A stretch of DNA of 64,000 nucleotides from Palleronia pontilimi (GTDB taxonomy: Bacteria; Pseudomonadota; Alphaproteobacteria; Rhodobacterales; Rhodobacteraceae): the NCBI RefSeq assembly GCF_016412875.1, contig NZ_JAEKPD010000001.1, positions 124,001 through 188,000 on the forward strand, written 5' to 3'. Within the stretch, counting starts at the first letter, position 1. Every line of letters begins with the position of its first letter. Positions 55,029 to 64,000 of the stretch are shown here, piece by piece. Below the pieces are notes generated by a model. The model was not told the origin of the DNA, did no database searches, and saw only the letters and a list, made by a program, of their open reading frames with translations. Position numbers and translations under genes: made by a program.

Positions 55029-56245
55029 ATGAGCCATCTCGACCAGCCCGCGCCCGGCCGCGGCCCGACCGAGCCCGCGATCGAGACGCCGCCGCCGCAT
55101 CCCGGCGGGGGTGGTCACGACGCGCCGCCGCCGGTCACGCCCACGCGACGCCGTCCGTTCCTGAGCCCGCTGAACCAGCGCCGCTGGCGCAATTTCCGCC
55201 GCAACCGGCGGGCCTTCTGGTCGCTCATCATCTTCGGGGTGCTGTTCGGATTGACGCTGTTCGCCGAGTTCCTGGCCAACGACAAGCCGATCCTGGTCGG
55301 GTATAATGGCGAGATCTACGCGCCCATCATGCGCTTCTATTCCGAGACCGAGTTCGGTGGCGATTTCCGGACCGAGGCGGTCTATTCCGACATCGAGGTG
55401 CAATGCCTGATCCGCTCGGGCGGGCTCGAGGATTGCTTCGACGACCCCGAAGCCATCATCGAAGCGGGCACCGTGGCCGAGGGCGCGCAGGCGGGCTGGC
55501 TGCTCTGGCCGCCGATCCCCTACAGCTTCGACACGATCAACGACATCCAAGGCGCCGCGCCCTCCGCCCCCAATTCCGACCACTGGCTGGGGACCGACGA
55601 TACCGCGCGCGACGTTCTGGCGCGGGTGATCTACGGCTTCCGGCTGTCGATCCTGTTCACCATCGTGGTGACCATCCTGACCTCGGTCATCGGCATCATC
55701 GCGGGCGCGGTGCAGGGCTTCTTCGGCGGCTGGACCGACCTGATCTTCCAGCGCGTGATCGAGATCTGGACCTCGACCCCGTCGCTGTATGTCATCATCA
55801 TCCTCTTCGCGATCCTGGGGCGAAGTTTCTGGCTGCTGGTCTTCGTCACCGTGCTGTTCGGCTGGCCCGCGCTGGTGGGCATCGTGCGGGCCGAGTTCCT
55901 GCGTGCGCGCAACTTCGAATATGTCCGCGCCGCGCGCGCTTTGGGCGTGTCGAACTGGACCATCATGTTTCGCCACATGCTGCCCAACGCGATGGTGGCG
56001 ACCGTGACCATGCTGCCCTTCATCATCACCGGCACGATCAGCACGCTGGCATCGCTGGATTTCCTGGGCTTCGGGTTGCCATCCTCGGCCCCGTCGTTGG
56101 GCGAGCTGACCTTGCAGGCCAAGCAGAACCTGCAGGCGCCGTGGCTGGGTTTCACCGCCTTCTTCACCTTCGCGATCATGCTGTCGCTGCTGGTCTTCAT
56201 CTTCGAAGGCATCCGCGACGCGTTCGATCCCAGAAAGACCTTTCA

Positions 56246-56249
<4 letters not shown>
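55029..56249 (+). CDS. yejE: YejE, ABC transporter permease
   Basis: 406 residues. Proline-rich cytoplasmic N-terminus, then NQRRWRNFRRNRRAFWSLII leading to the first span, a large periplasmic loop of about 120 residues, then five spans with the EAA loop at about RAARALGVSNWTIMFRHMLP. Pairs with YejB to form the channel. Its stop overlaps the yejF start by four bases (ATGA). Confidence 0.93.
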
Positions 56250-57859
<1,610 letters not shown>

Positions 57860-57862
57860 GGC

Positions 57863-59179
57863 TCAGCCCGGCCCGATGGTCGCGCATTCCATGTCGCGCG
57901 CGCTCAGGCGCCGGCACGCCAGTGCCGCGCGTTCCTGGGTCATGCCGACGAAATTCGCCTCGTATCCGCCCGAATTCTGCACGACCTTGCGCAGGGCGTC
58001 TTCCAGCGTGCCGATCTCGACCAGCGCCGTTTTCAGCAGGACCCGCTCGGCCTGGTAGCGCGAGCCGTACTTGCCCAGGTTGATGCCCCAGTGCCGCCCG
58101 CCCGATGACGACAGCCGCGTCACCACTTCCTGCGTGGCCTCGGGGCGCGGCTCGGGCATCGGTACGGCGGCCAGGGCGATCACCTCGTTCACAGCGCGCG
58201 TCACCTCGGCGGGTGCGGGTGCTGCGGGTTTCGGCGCGGCGGCTACCTGCACCGGTGCAGCCGCTTGGGTGGGACGCGCCACCGGCCGCAGCGAGCGGGC
58301 GACCACGACCGCTTCGGGCGTCTCGGGCTGAAGCACCATCGCGGGCGGCTTTTTCACCGCCACGCGGCTGGGCGCACGGGCGAAGCCCAGGTCCAGCAGC
58401 TCGGCCACTTTCGCGTTGCGTGTCGCCGAGGATCGGCCGCCGAAGACGGTGGCGATCACGCGCTCGCCGTCCCGCTCGGCCGACGCCACCAGGTTGAACC
58501 CGGCCGCCCGCGTATACCCGGTCTTGATGCCGTCAGCGCCCCGATAGGCGTTCAACAGGCGGCGGTTCGTGTTGTTGACGCTGCGGATGCCCGCATCCGT
58601 CGAGGTCCGCGAGAACAGGTTGTAGTAGTCGGGGAAGTCGTAGAACAGCCGCCGCCCCAGCGTCGTCATGTCCCGCGCGGTGCTCAGGTGGCCCGCTTCG
58701 GTCAGACCGTGGGCGTTCTTGAAGGTGGTGCGCGTCATGCCCATGGCCTTGGCGGTCTGGGTCATGCGCCGGGCGAATTTCGCCTCGGAGCCGGACACCG
58801 CTTCGCCGAGCGCGGTCGCCGCGTCGTTGGCCGACTTCACCGCCGCCGCGCGCACGAGATAGCGCAGCGCGATCGTCTGGCCCGCGCGCAGACCCAGCTT
58901 CGACGGAGGCTCGGACGCCGCGTGCTTCGAGATCCGGACCTTCGTATCCATCGACAGCTCGCCCCGGCGCACCGCGTCGAAGACGACATAGAGCGTCATC
59001 ATCTTGGTCAGCGACGCCGGATGCAGGCGGGTGTCGGCGTTGCGCGCGTGCAGCACCTCACCGGAACGCGCGTCGATCACCATCGCCGCATAGGGCGCGG
59101 CGTGTGCCACCGGGCCGATCATAAGGAAAAGGGTGGATACGAGCGCGAAACACACGCTCTTCGTCCGCTGTGCTGCCAC
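57863..59179 (-). CDS. D-alanyl-D-alanine carboxypeptidase with SPOR domain
   Basis: 438 residues. Signal peptide ending VAHAA; penicillin-binding motifs SLTK (S56, K59), SAN (116-118) and KTG (219-221). It removes the terminal D-Ala of peptidoglycan stem peptides. After a proline/alanine-rich linker the last ~70 residues are a SPOR domain (INLGKYGSRYQAERVLLKTA), which binds denuded glycan at division sites. That combination suggests a role at the septum. Upstream GAGAGAACGCTAGC lies in an otherwise ordinary promoter region. Confidence 0.93.
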   Translation of the reverse strand: MAAQRTKSVCFALVSTLFLMIGPVAHAAPYAAMVIDARSGEVLHARNADTRLHPASLTKMMTLYVVFDAVRRGELSMDTKVRISKHAASEPPSKLGLRAGQTIALRYLVRAAAVKSANDAATALGEAVSGSEAKFARRMTQTAKAMGMTRTTFKNAHGLTEAGHLSTARDMTTLGRRLFYDFPDYYNLFSRTSTDAGIRSVNNTNRRLLNAYRGADGIKTGYTRAAGFNLVASAERDGERVIATVFGGRSSATRNAKVAELLDLGFARAPSRVAVKKPPAMVLQPETPEAVVVARSLRPVARPTQAAAPVQVAAAPKPAAPAPAEVTRAVNEVIALAAVPMPEPRPEATQEVVTRLSSSGGRHWGINLGKYGSRYQAERVLLKTALVEIGTLEDALRKVVQNSGGYEANFVGMTQERAALACRRLSARDMECATIGPG

Positions 59180-59360
59180 GGGTTACTGCCTTGTTCTGCC
59201 TCGGCGGTCGAATCTTGGTGTCCGATCCGCTTTCAGAGAGAACGCTAGCACAGGGCTTTGATTCGGAAAACAGCGTTAGTTCAATGACTTTCGGCGTGAT
59301 TCTCAGGCAACAGCGCCACATCTAGATGGCCGGGGGCCCGCCGCATCAACATGCAGGGCG
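59180..59360. other. Intergenic region, carboxypeptidase / HAD
   Basis: 181 bases upstream of the carboxypeptidase and downstream of the HAD gene, both on the minus strand. A weak -10-like TAGCGT is possible in TGTGCTAGCGTT (minus strand). The short minus-strand frame at 59281-59352 has no ribosome binding site and is not called. No strong hairpin. Confidence 0.35.
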
Positions 59361-60056
59361 CTACCGCAATCTGTCCACCAGTGCGGGCAGACCGCCCAGA
59401 TGTGGCATCTCGTGAAACCGCGGCTCGTTTTCCGGCGGCTCGGCATGCTCCAGCGCCCAGACCTGGCCGTGGGGCACATGGACGCCGTGCCCCCCGGCGG
59501 CGATCATCGGCAGCACGTCCGATTTCAGGGAATTTCCGGCCATCAGACCCGCCCCGGCCCCGCCGTGGGGCTGGAAGATCCGCGCGTAGACGGCGGCGGT
59601 CTTGTCCGACACGATTTCGACCTGGTCGAACCAATCGCCAAGCCCCGATTGCGCCAGCTTGCGCTCCTGGTCCAGCAGGTCGCCCTTGGTGATCAGGATC
59701 AGCCGGAAATCTTCGTGCAGCGCCGCGATCGCGTCGCGGGCGTGGTGGAGCAGCTCGACCGGGTGGGCCAGCATGTCCTGGCCCGCCTCGATGATCTGGC
59801 GCAACACCGATGCGGGCACCCGGTCGTCGGTCACGTCCATCGCCGTCTCTATCATCGACAGGACGAATCCCTTGATGCCGAACCCGTAGCGTCCCAAGTT
59901 GCGGCGCTCGGCGTCCAGCAGCCGCTCGGCCAGGTGGTCGGGATCGGCATGCTCGCGCAACAGTTCGGCGAAACGCGCCTCGGTCAGCTTGTAGAACCGC
60001 TCGTTATGCCACAACGTATCGTCTGCATCGAAGCCGATCGCGGTGATCCGTGACAT
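59361..60056 (-). CDS. HAD-superfamily hydrolase
   Basis: 231 residues from ATG 60056. HAD motif I FDADDTLW (nucleophile D10, D12), motif II in [15 protein letters not shown], and motif III/IV region [13 protein letters not shown] and [21 protein letters not shown] phosphatase acting on an unknown small molecule; the cap between residues about 20 and 90 is helical. Divergent from clpS, 79 bases apart. An extended reading runs into the clpS promoter. Confidence 0.85.
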   Translation of the reverse strand: MSRITAIGFDADDTLWHNERFYKLTEARFAELLREHADPDHLAERLLDAERRNLGRYGFGIKGFVLSMIETAMDVTDDRVPASVLRQIIEAGQDMLAHPVELLHHARDAIAALHEDFRLILITKGDLLDQERKLAQSGLGDWFDQVEIVSDKTAAVYARIFQPHGGAGAGLMAGNSLKSDVLPMIAAGGHGVHVPHGQVWALEHAEPPENEPRFHEMPHLGGLPALVDRLR

Positions 60057-60135
60057 GACGCCCCCCTTTTCACATCCGGCGACGGGCTTATATAGTCGCC
60101 AGCAAGACTTTCCCGCCACACTTGAAAGGCCAGAC

Positions 60136-60477
60136 GTGATCGCGACAGCCCCGATCCTGTCAAACGGACCGACGCCCGACGACGGCGATACCGATGTCGT
60201 GCTCGAGACCAAGCCGAAGACGAAGCGCCCGCCGCTTTACAAGGTGATGTTGCTGAACGACGACTACACTCCGATGGAGTTCGTGGTCCACGTGCTGGAA
60301 CGCTTCTTCGGACTGAATCACGCGCAGGCCTTCGAGATCATGCTGACGGTCCACAAGAAGGGGCTGGCCGTGGTCGGCGTGTTTTCCTTCGAGGTGGCCG
60401 AAACCAAGGTGACGCAGGTGATGGATTTCGCCCGACGCCACCAGCACCCGCTGCAATGCACCATGGAAAAGGAATAG
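60136..60477 (+). CDS. clpS: ClpS, adaptor of the ClpAP protease
   Basis: 113 residues from GTG 60136, with AAAGG upstream. [20 protein letters not shown] and the helix ending [19 protein letters not shown] are diagnostic. It delivers N-end rule substrates (N-terminal Leu, Phe, Trp, Tyr) to ClpA. The flexible N-terminus is normal in length. clpA is not adjacent here; an RsmC-like gene follows after 15 bases. Confidence 0.94.
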   Translation: MIATAPILSNGPTPDDGDTDVVLETKPKTKRPPLYKVMLLNDDYTPMEFVVHVLERFFGLNHAQAFEIMLTVHKKGLAVVGVFSFEVAETKVTQVMDFARRHQHPLQCTMEKE

Positions 60478-60492
60478 GGCCGCGGCCCGGGG

Positions 60493-61452
60493 ATGCTGGA
60501 CGCTCGCCTTCCGCTGGCCCTTGACGCGGGGCTGATCGACGCCCCGGTGGCCATCGTGGGCGCCGCGGTCGATACGGACCTGTCGGCGCTGCCCGAGCGT
60601 CCCGACCTCGTGGTGACCCGACAGCCGGATTTCGACAGGTTCACCGAACGCGGCTTTACCTGTCACACCGCAATCACCGATGCGCCCGCGACGATCATCG
60701 TCCGCCTGCCGCGCGAGCGTGCGCTGGCCCGCGACCGCATCGCCCGCGCCATGGCGACCGGGGCGCGCGTCATCGTGGACGGGCAAAAGACCGACGGGAT
60801 CGATTCGATGCTGAAGGCCTGTCGTGCGCGGGGCGAGGTGGGCGACGTGATATCGAAGGCCCACGGCAAGATCTTCGCGATGACCGGCGGGGATTTCTCG
60901 AACTGGATCGCGGACCCCGCGCGCAACGCCGATGGCTACTGGACGGCGCCCGGCAGCTTTTCGGCGGACGCGATCGATCCCGGCTCGGCCGCTTTGTCGG
61001 CGGCGTTGGCCCCGCTGGAAGGCACCGTCGCCGACCTGGGTGCGGGTTGGGGATACCTGTCCCACCGCGCGCTGCGCAGCCCCGCAATCGAAGCGATCCA
61101 CCTGGTCGAAGCCGACCTGCCGTCGCTGGATTGTGCGCGCCGCAACGTGGACGATCCGCGCGCCGTCTTCCACTGGGCGGACGCGACGGCCTGGACCCCG
61201 CCCGAGCCGATCCGGCACGTCATCACCAATCCGCCCTTCCACAAGGGCCGCGCGGGCGCGCCCGAGCTCGGCCGCGCCTTCATCGCCAATGCCGCCCGCA
61301 TCCTGGCGCCGCGCGGCACGCTGTGGATGGTGGCCAACCGCCATTTGCCCTACGAAGCGGCGTTGACCGAGCTGTTCGCCGAAGTGGCGGAATTGCCGGG
61401 CACGACCGCCTTCAAACTCTACCGCGCCGCGCGTCCGCGCCGGAAACGCTAG
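60493..61452 (+). CDS. rsmC: RsmC-like 16S rRNA methyltransferase
   Basis: 319 residues. Class I SAM-dependent methyltransferase with two related domains; SAM site VADLGAGWGYLSHRAL, and catalytic NPPF in HVITNPPFHKGRAGAPELGR with FIANAARILAPRGTLWMVAN and RHLPYE, the order seen in RsmC, which methylates G1207 of 16S rRNA. Family members are about 340 residues. RsmD-like enzymes are shorter and lack the first domain. Substrate assigned by similarity only. Confidence 0.8.
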   Translation: MLDARLPLALDAGLIDAPVAIVGAAVDTDLSALPERPDLVVTRQPDFDRFTERGFTCHTAITDAPATIIVRLPRERALARDRIARAMATGARVIVDGQKTDGIDSMLKACRARGEVGDVISKAHGKIFAMTGGDFSNWIADPARNADGYWTAPGSFSADAIDPGSAALSAALAPLEGTVADLGAGWGYLSHRALRSPAIEAIHLVEADLPSLDCARRNVDDPRAVFHWADATAWTPPEPIRHVITNPPFHKGRAGAPELGRAFIANAARILAPRGTLWMVANRHLPYEAALTELFAEVAELPGTTAFKLYRAARPRRKR

Positions 61453-61462
61453 GAGCTACCCG

Positions 61463-62275
61463 ATGTCTTTTTCCATCGCTGGCAAGACCGCCATCGTGAC
61501 CGGTGCCGCCCACGGGGTCGGCTTCGCCGTCGCCCGCCACTTCATCGAGGCGGGTGCCAACGTGATGCTGTGCGACATGGACGAGGAAACGCTGGCCGAC
61601 GAGATGGGCGACCTGACCGACAACGATGGCGGCTCGGCGCGCTATTTCGGCGGCGACCTGCGGGAAAAGCTGACCATCGCCAATCTGCTGTCCGCGACGC
61701 TGGACGCCTTCGACCGGATCGACATCCTGGTCAATGCGTCCCGCCAGATGGTGCTGTCGGACCCGCTCGACCCCGAGGACACGACCGTGTCCGAGCTGCT
61801 GGAACAGAACCTGATGACGTCGCTTCGGCTGACCCAGAACGTCACCCGGCGCATGATAAAGCAGGCCAAGGCGGAAGAGCGCAACGAGGGCCCGATCGGC
61901 TCGATCATCAATCTCAGCTCTATCGCCGCGCGCCGGACGCAGCCGAATTTGCTGGCCTATTCGATCAGTTCGGCCGCCGCCGACCAGGCCACGCGCTCGC
62001 TGGCCGTGGCGCTCGCGCCGCACCGGATCCGAGTCAATGCGGTCGCCTTCGGCAGCGTGATGAGCGCATCGCTCAGGGGCGCGATCAAGGCCGATGCCGA
62101 TATCCGCGACGAGATCATCGACGCCACGCCGCTGAACCGCATCGCAGGCGCCAGCGAAATCGCCGAGGCCGTGCAGTTCCTGGCCGCCGACGGATCGGGC
62201 TTCATGACCGGGCAGATCCTGACGATCGACGGCGGCCGCACGTTGGTCGATGTGGTCGATTCGCCCGCGCACTAA
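61463..62275 (+). CDS. SDR-family protein lacking the catalytic lysine
   Basis: 270 residues. Rossmann fold with the N-terminal glycine motif TGAAHGVG and an NLSS strand with the catalytic serine position. The active-site tyrosine Y166 is kept, but the YxxxK lysine is replaced: the run is YSISSAAADQATRSL, with serine at 170. The NNAG motif is also altered (VNAS). The C-terminal end is normal (QFLAADGSGFMTGQILTIDGG). It may be an inactive homolog or bind nucleotide without classical reduction. GGAGCTACCC precedes the ATG. Confidence 0.8.
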   Translation: MSFSIAGKTAIVTGAAHGVGFAVARHFIEAGANVMLCDMDEETLADEMGDLTDNDGGSARYFGGDLREKLTIANLLSATLDAFDRIDILVNASRQMVLSDPLDPEDTTVSELLEQNLMTSLRLTQNVTRRMIKQAKAEERNEGPIGSIINLSSIAARRTQPNLLAYSISSAAADQATRSLAVALAPHRIRVNAVAFGSVMSASLRGAIKADADIRDEIIDATPLNRIAGASEIAEAVQFLAADGSGFMTGQILTIDGGRTLVDVVDSPAH

Positions 62276-62673
62276 CCCTGTGGCGGATAGCTGATCTGGC
62301 ACTGCCGGATGCCGCGCTCGACCTGTGGCAGAAGCCGCGTCTGCTCGGCCCTGAGCCGCTTCAGGCGCGCCCGCTCTTCGGAATAGTCGATGCCGACAGG
62401 CTCGGACCGGGTCACGGTGGTGGGCCGCTGGCAGGGATAGCTCACCCGCTCGCCGTCCCTGTTGCGCGTGACGCAGCGGGTCAGCGCCAGGCGGATGTCG
62501 CGGACGCGGACCAGGCGGTAGCCGCGGTCGAGCGCGCGCTCGGTCTGCGCGATATCGCGCGTGACCTCGCGCAACGGCGCCTCGGCGCTGGCGATGCAGG
62601 CTTCGCGCGGGGTCGCACAGGCCGCCAGCGTCAGGACCAGCGGCAGAATGAGGGCGGTGGGGGTTCGGACCAT
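62272..62673 (-). CDS. Small lipoprotein, unknown function
   Basis: 133 residues from ATG 62673, preceded by GGAGAAG. Lipobox LTLAAC with the modified cysteine at residue 19. The mature part is basic and helical (EERARLKRLRAEQTRLLPQV) with four more cysteines, enough for two disulfides. I do not recognise the family. The stop overlaps the convergent SDR gene by four bases; divergent from hemF. Predicted to be anchored in the periplasm. Confidence 0.75.
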   Translation of the reverse strand: MVRTPTALILPLVLTLAACATPREACIASAEAPLREVTRDIAQTERALDRGYRLVRVRDIRLALTRCVTRNRDGERVSYPCQRPTTVTRSEPVGIDYSEERARLKRLRAEQTRLLPQVERGIRQCQISYPPQG

Positions 62674-62772
62674 TGTCTTCTCCGGGCTTCGGGGCGACGC
62701 GTGCGCCCTATGTGGATTTCCGCACGCCCCGATGTTAGGCGGAAGCCGAGCCAAGCGACAGGAGCAACTTTC

Positions 62773-63669
62773 ATGGACGCCGCCCCGTTCCAATCCGAAA
62801 AACAGCAGGCCGCCGACTGGTTTCGCACCCTGCGCGACCGGATCGTCGCCGGTTTCGAAGGGCTCGAGGATTCGCACGCCGCCGGCCCCTTCGCGGACCA
62901 GCCGCCGGGCCGGTTCGAGGTGACCGAAACCAGGCGCAAGTCCGACGACGGCGGCGACGCCGGGGGCGGCCTGATGAGCGTGATGCGCGGCGGCCGCGTC
63001 TTCGAAAAGGTCGGCGTCAACGTCTCGCAGGTTTATGGCACACTCGCCCCCCGCGCGCAGGCCGCCATGGCCGCGCGCAAGGGGATCCCCGGCATGGCCG
63101 AGGATCCGCGCTTCTGGGCGAGCGGCATCAGCCTGGTCGCCCATATGCAGAACCCCCACGCGCCCGCCGTGCACATGAACACCCGCATGTTCTGGACGCC
63201 CCATGCCTGGTGGTTCGGCGGCGGCTCGGACCTGAACCCCTGCATCGAGTATGCCGAAGACACCGCCCATTTCCACGCCACGCAAAAAGCCCATCTCGGA
63301 CCCCACGGGGCCGAGCTTTATCCCCGGCTCAAGGCCTGGGCGGACGAATATTTCTTCATCCCCCATCGCGGCCGCGCCCGTGGCGTGGGCGGCATCTTCA
63401 TGGACGATCATTGCACCGGCGACTGGCAGGCCGACTTCGCGCTGACCCGCGATATCGGCAACGCCTTCCTGCCCGCCTTCCTGCCGCTGGTGGAAAAACG
63501 CCGCACGCAAAGTTTCAGCGACGCCGACAAGGACGCGCAACTGATCCATCGCGGGCTCTATGCCGAGTATAACCTGGTCTATGACCGCGGCACCAAGTTC
63601 GGGCTCGAGACCGGCCACGACGCCAATGCCGTTCTGATGAGCCTGCCACCCCTGGCCAAATGGGTATGA
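62773..63669 (+). CDS. hemF: Oxygen-dependent coproporphyrinogen III oxidase
   Basis: 298 residues. Decarboxylates coproporphyrinogen III to protoporphyrinogen IX with O2. Conserved blocks: VMRGGRVFEKVGVNVSQVYG, HMNTRMFWTPHAWWFGGGSD and FFIPHRGRARGVGGIFMDD. The ATG follows GACAGGAGCAAC. The stop overlaps the next gene by four bases (ATGA). It serves aerobic heme synthesis for the respiratory cytochromes. Confidence 0.96.
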   Translation: MDAAPFQSEKQQAADWFRTLRDRIVAGFEGLEDSHAAGPFADQPPGRFEVTETRRKSDDGGDAGGGLMSVMRGGRVFEKVGVNVSQVYGTLAPRAQAAMAARKGIPGMAEDPRFWASGISLVAHMQNPHAPAVHMNTRMFWTPHAWWFGGGSDLNPCIEYAEDTAHFHATQKAHLGPHGAELYPRLKAWADEYFFIPHRGRARGVGGIFMDDHCTGDWQADFALTRDIGNAFLPAFLPLVEKRRTQSFSDADKDAQLIHRGLYAEYNLVYDRGTKFGLETGHDANAVLMSLPPLAKWV

Positions 63670-64000
63670 GCGACGATCCCCACCTGGGCGACCTGGTGTT
63701 CGTCTATGGCACGCTGCGCTCGGGTTTCATCAACAACGATGCCACGCTCGCCTTCCGCCACGGCGCCGAGCTGATCTGCGAAGGCTGGCTGCCCGGCCTG
63801 CTCTATTCGACCGGCTGGTATCCCGCGCTGAAAGAGGAAGGTCCGGGCCGGGTCAAGGGTGAGGTCTGGAAGCTGACGACGCCCGGCACCATGCACGTTC
63901 TGGACGACTACGAAGGCATCGACGAGGTCCCGCCCGAATACGAGCGGGTCCAGCGCGACGTGCAGACCAGTCGCGGGCCGATCCAGGCCTGGGTCTATAT
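63666..64000 (+). CDS. Gamma-glutamylcyclotransferase-like (AIG2/YtfP family), 5' part
   Basis: First 111 residues; the gene runs off the window. DLVFVYGTLRSGFINNDATL is the signature YGTLR motif of the gamma-glutamylcyclotransferase fold, and PALKEEGPGRVKGEVWKL and LDDYEGI follow in family order. Such proteins cleave gamma-glutamyl amines or related bonds; for YtfP-like members the substrate is usually unknown. Translationally coupled to hemF by a four-base overlap. Confidence 0.85.
   Translation, partial: MSDDPHLGDLVFVYGTLRSGFINNDATLAFRHGAELICEGWLPGLLYSTGWYPALKEEGPGRVKGEVWKLTTPGTMHVLDDYEGIDEVPPEYERVQRDVQTSRGPIQAWVY

Noticed and set aside
59281-59352. Possible 23-codon frame on the minus strand
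   Set aside because: No Shine-Dalgarno, no terminator directly after it, and a non-hydrophobic, unremarkable product.

Overview
The window is high-GC DNA from an alphaproteobacterium, most likely a member of the Rhodobacterales (Roseobacter/Paracoccus relatives). The grounds are the ybgC-tolQRAB-pal-ybgF-tilS-ftsH order, a membrane-anchored c-type cytochrome of the Paracoccus c552 / Rhodobacter cy type, a tad pilus locus with a winged-helix AAA+ ATPase beside it, a ligase-associated helicase/PdeM pair, and a tandem-hairpin intergenic element of a kind I associate with this order. Gene density is very high, with many ATGA/GTGA stop-start overlaps. I see no insertion sequence, prophage, CRISPR array, rRNA or integrated island.

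Layout. 1-4272: distal part of a tad (Flp pilus) operon, cpaF(partial)-tadB-tadC-two TPR lipoproteins-prepilin peptidase. 4248-7335: a large GT-C-like membrane protein (minus) and, divergently, a winged-helix/AAA+ ATPase. 7369-10935: ligase-associated DEXH helicase, PdeM nuclease and a PaaI-type thioesterase. 11000-13901: a 23-residue membrane peptide gene (minus), then fhs and folD for one-carbon metabolism. 13909-25201 (all minus): two unknowns, ybgC, tolQ, tolR, tolA, tolB, pal, ybgF, tilS, ftsH, a membrane protein and a MOSC protein. 25242-29212: GDSL esterase divergent from a YbbA/YbbP-like ABC system. 29342: tRNA-Met. 29540-32215: orphan NIT-domain hybrid histidine kinase. 32358-35318 (minus): GMC dehydrogenase, its Tat-exported small subunit, a glyoxalase, and a ribbon-helix-helix protein. 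35428-39727: rimO, a lone membrane sensor-like protein, ruvCAB. 40045-44144: DUF1127 protein, an unknown, prmA, a sodium/solute symporter, msrA. 44201-51878: MFS transporter, a SurA-like secreted protein that lacks its isomerase domain, priA, DUF484-xerC, pheA, cytochrome c. 52044-57859: yejABEF peptide importer. 57863-64000: D,D-carboxypeptidase with SPOR domain, HAD hydrolase, clpS, an RsmC-like methyltransferase, a degenerate SDR, a small lipoprotein, hemF and the start of a gamma-glutamylcyclotransferase-like gene.

How the parts work together. The tol block and the SPOR-domain carboxypeptidase serve the cell envelope during constriction. ruvCAB, xerC, priA and the helicase/PdeM pair serve DNA repair and chromosome processing. 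fhs/folD supply formyl- and methylene-tetrahydrofolate, and the GMC pair, cytochrome c and hemF belong to respiratory metabolism.

I found no convincing new multi-gene system comparable to a defence island. The best leads are small: a 23-codon gene with its own Shine-Dalgarno and terminator, a chaperone-like protein whose PPIase domain has been replaced by an acidic linker, an SDR without its catalytic lysine, a GT-C-like enzyme beside the pilus genes, and a repeat family whose tail seems to supply ribosome binding sites.
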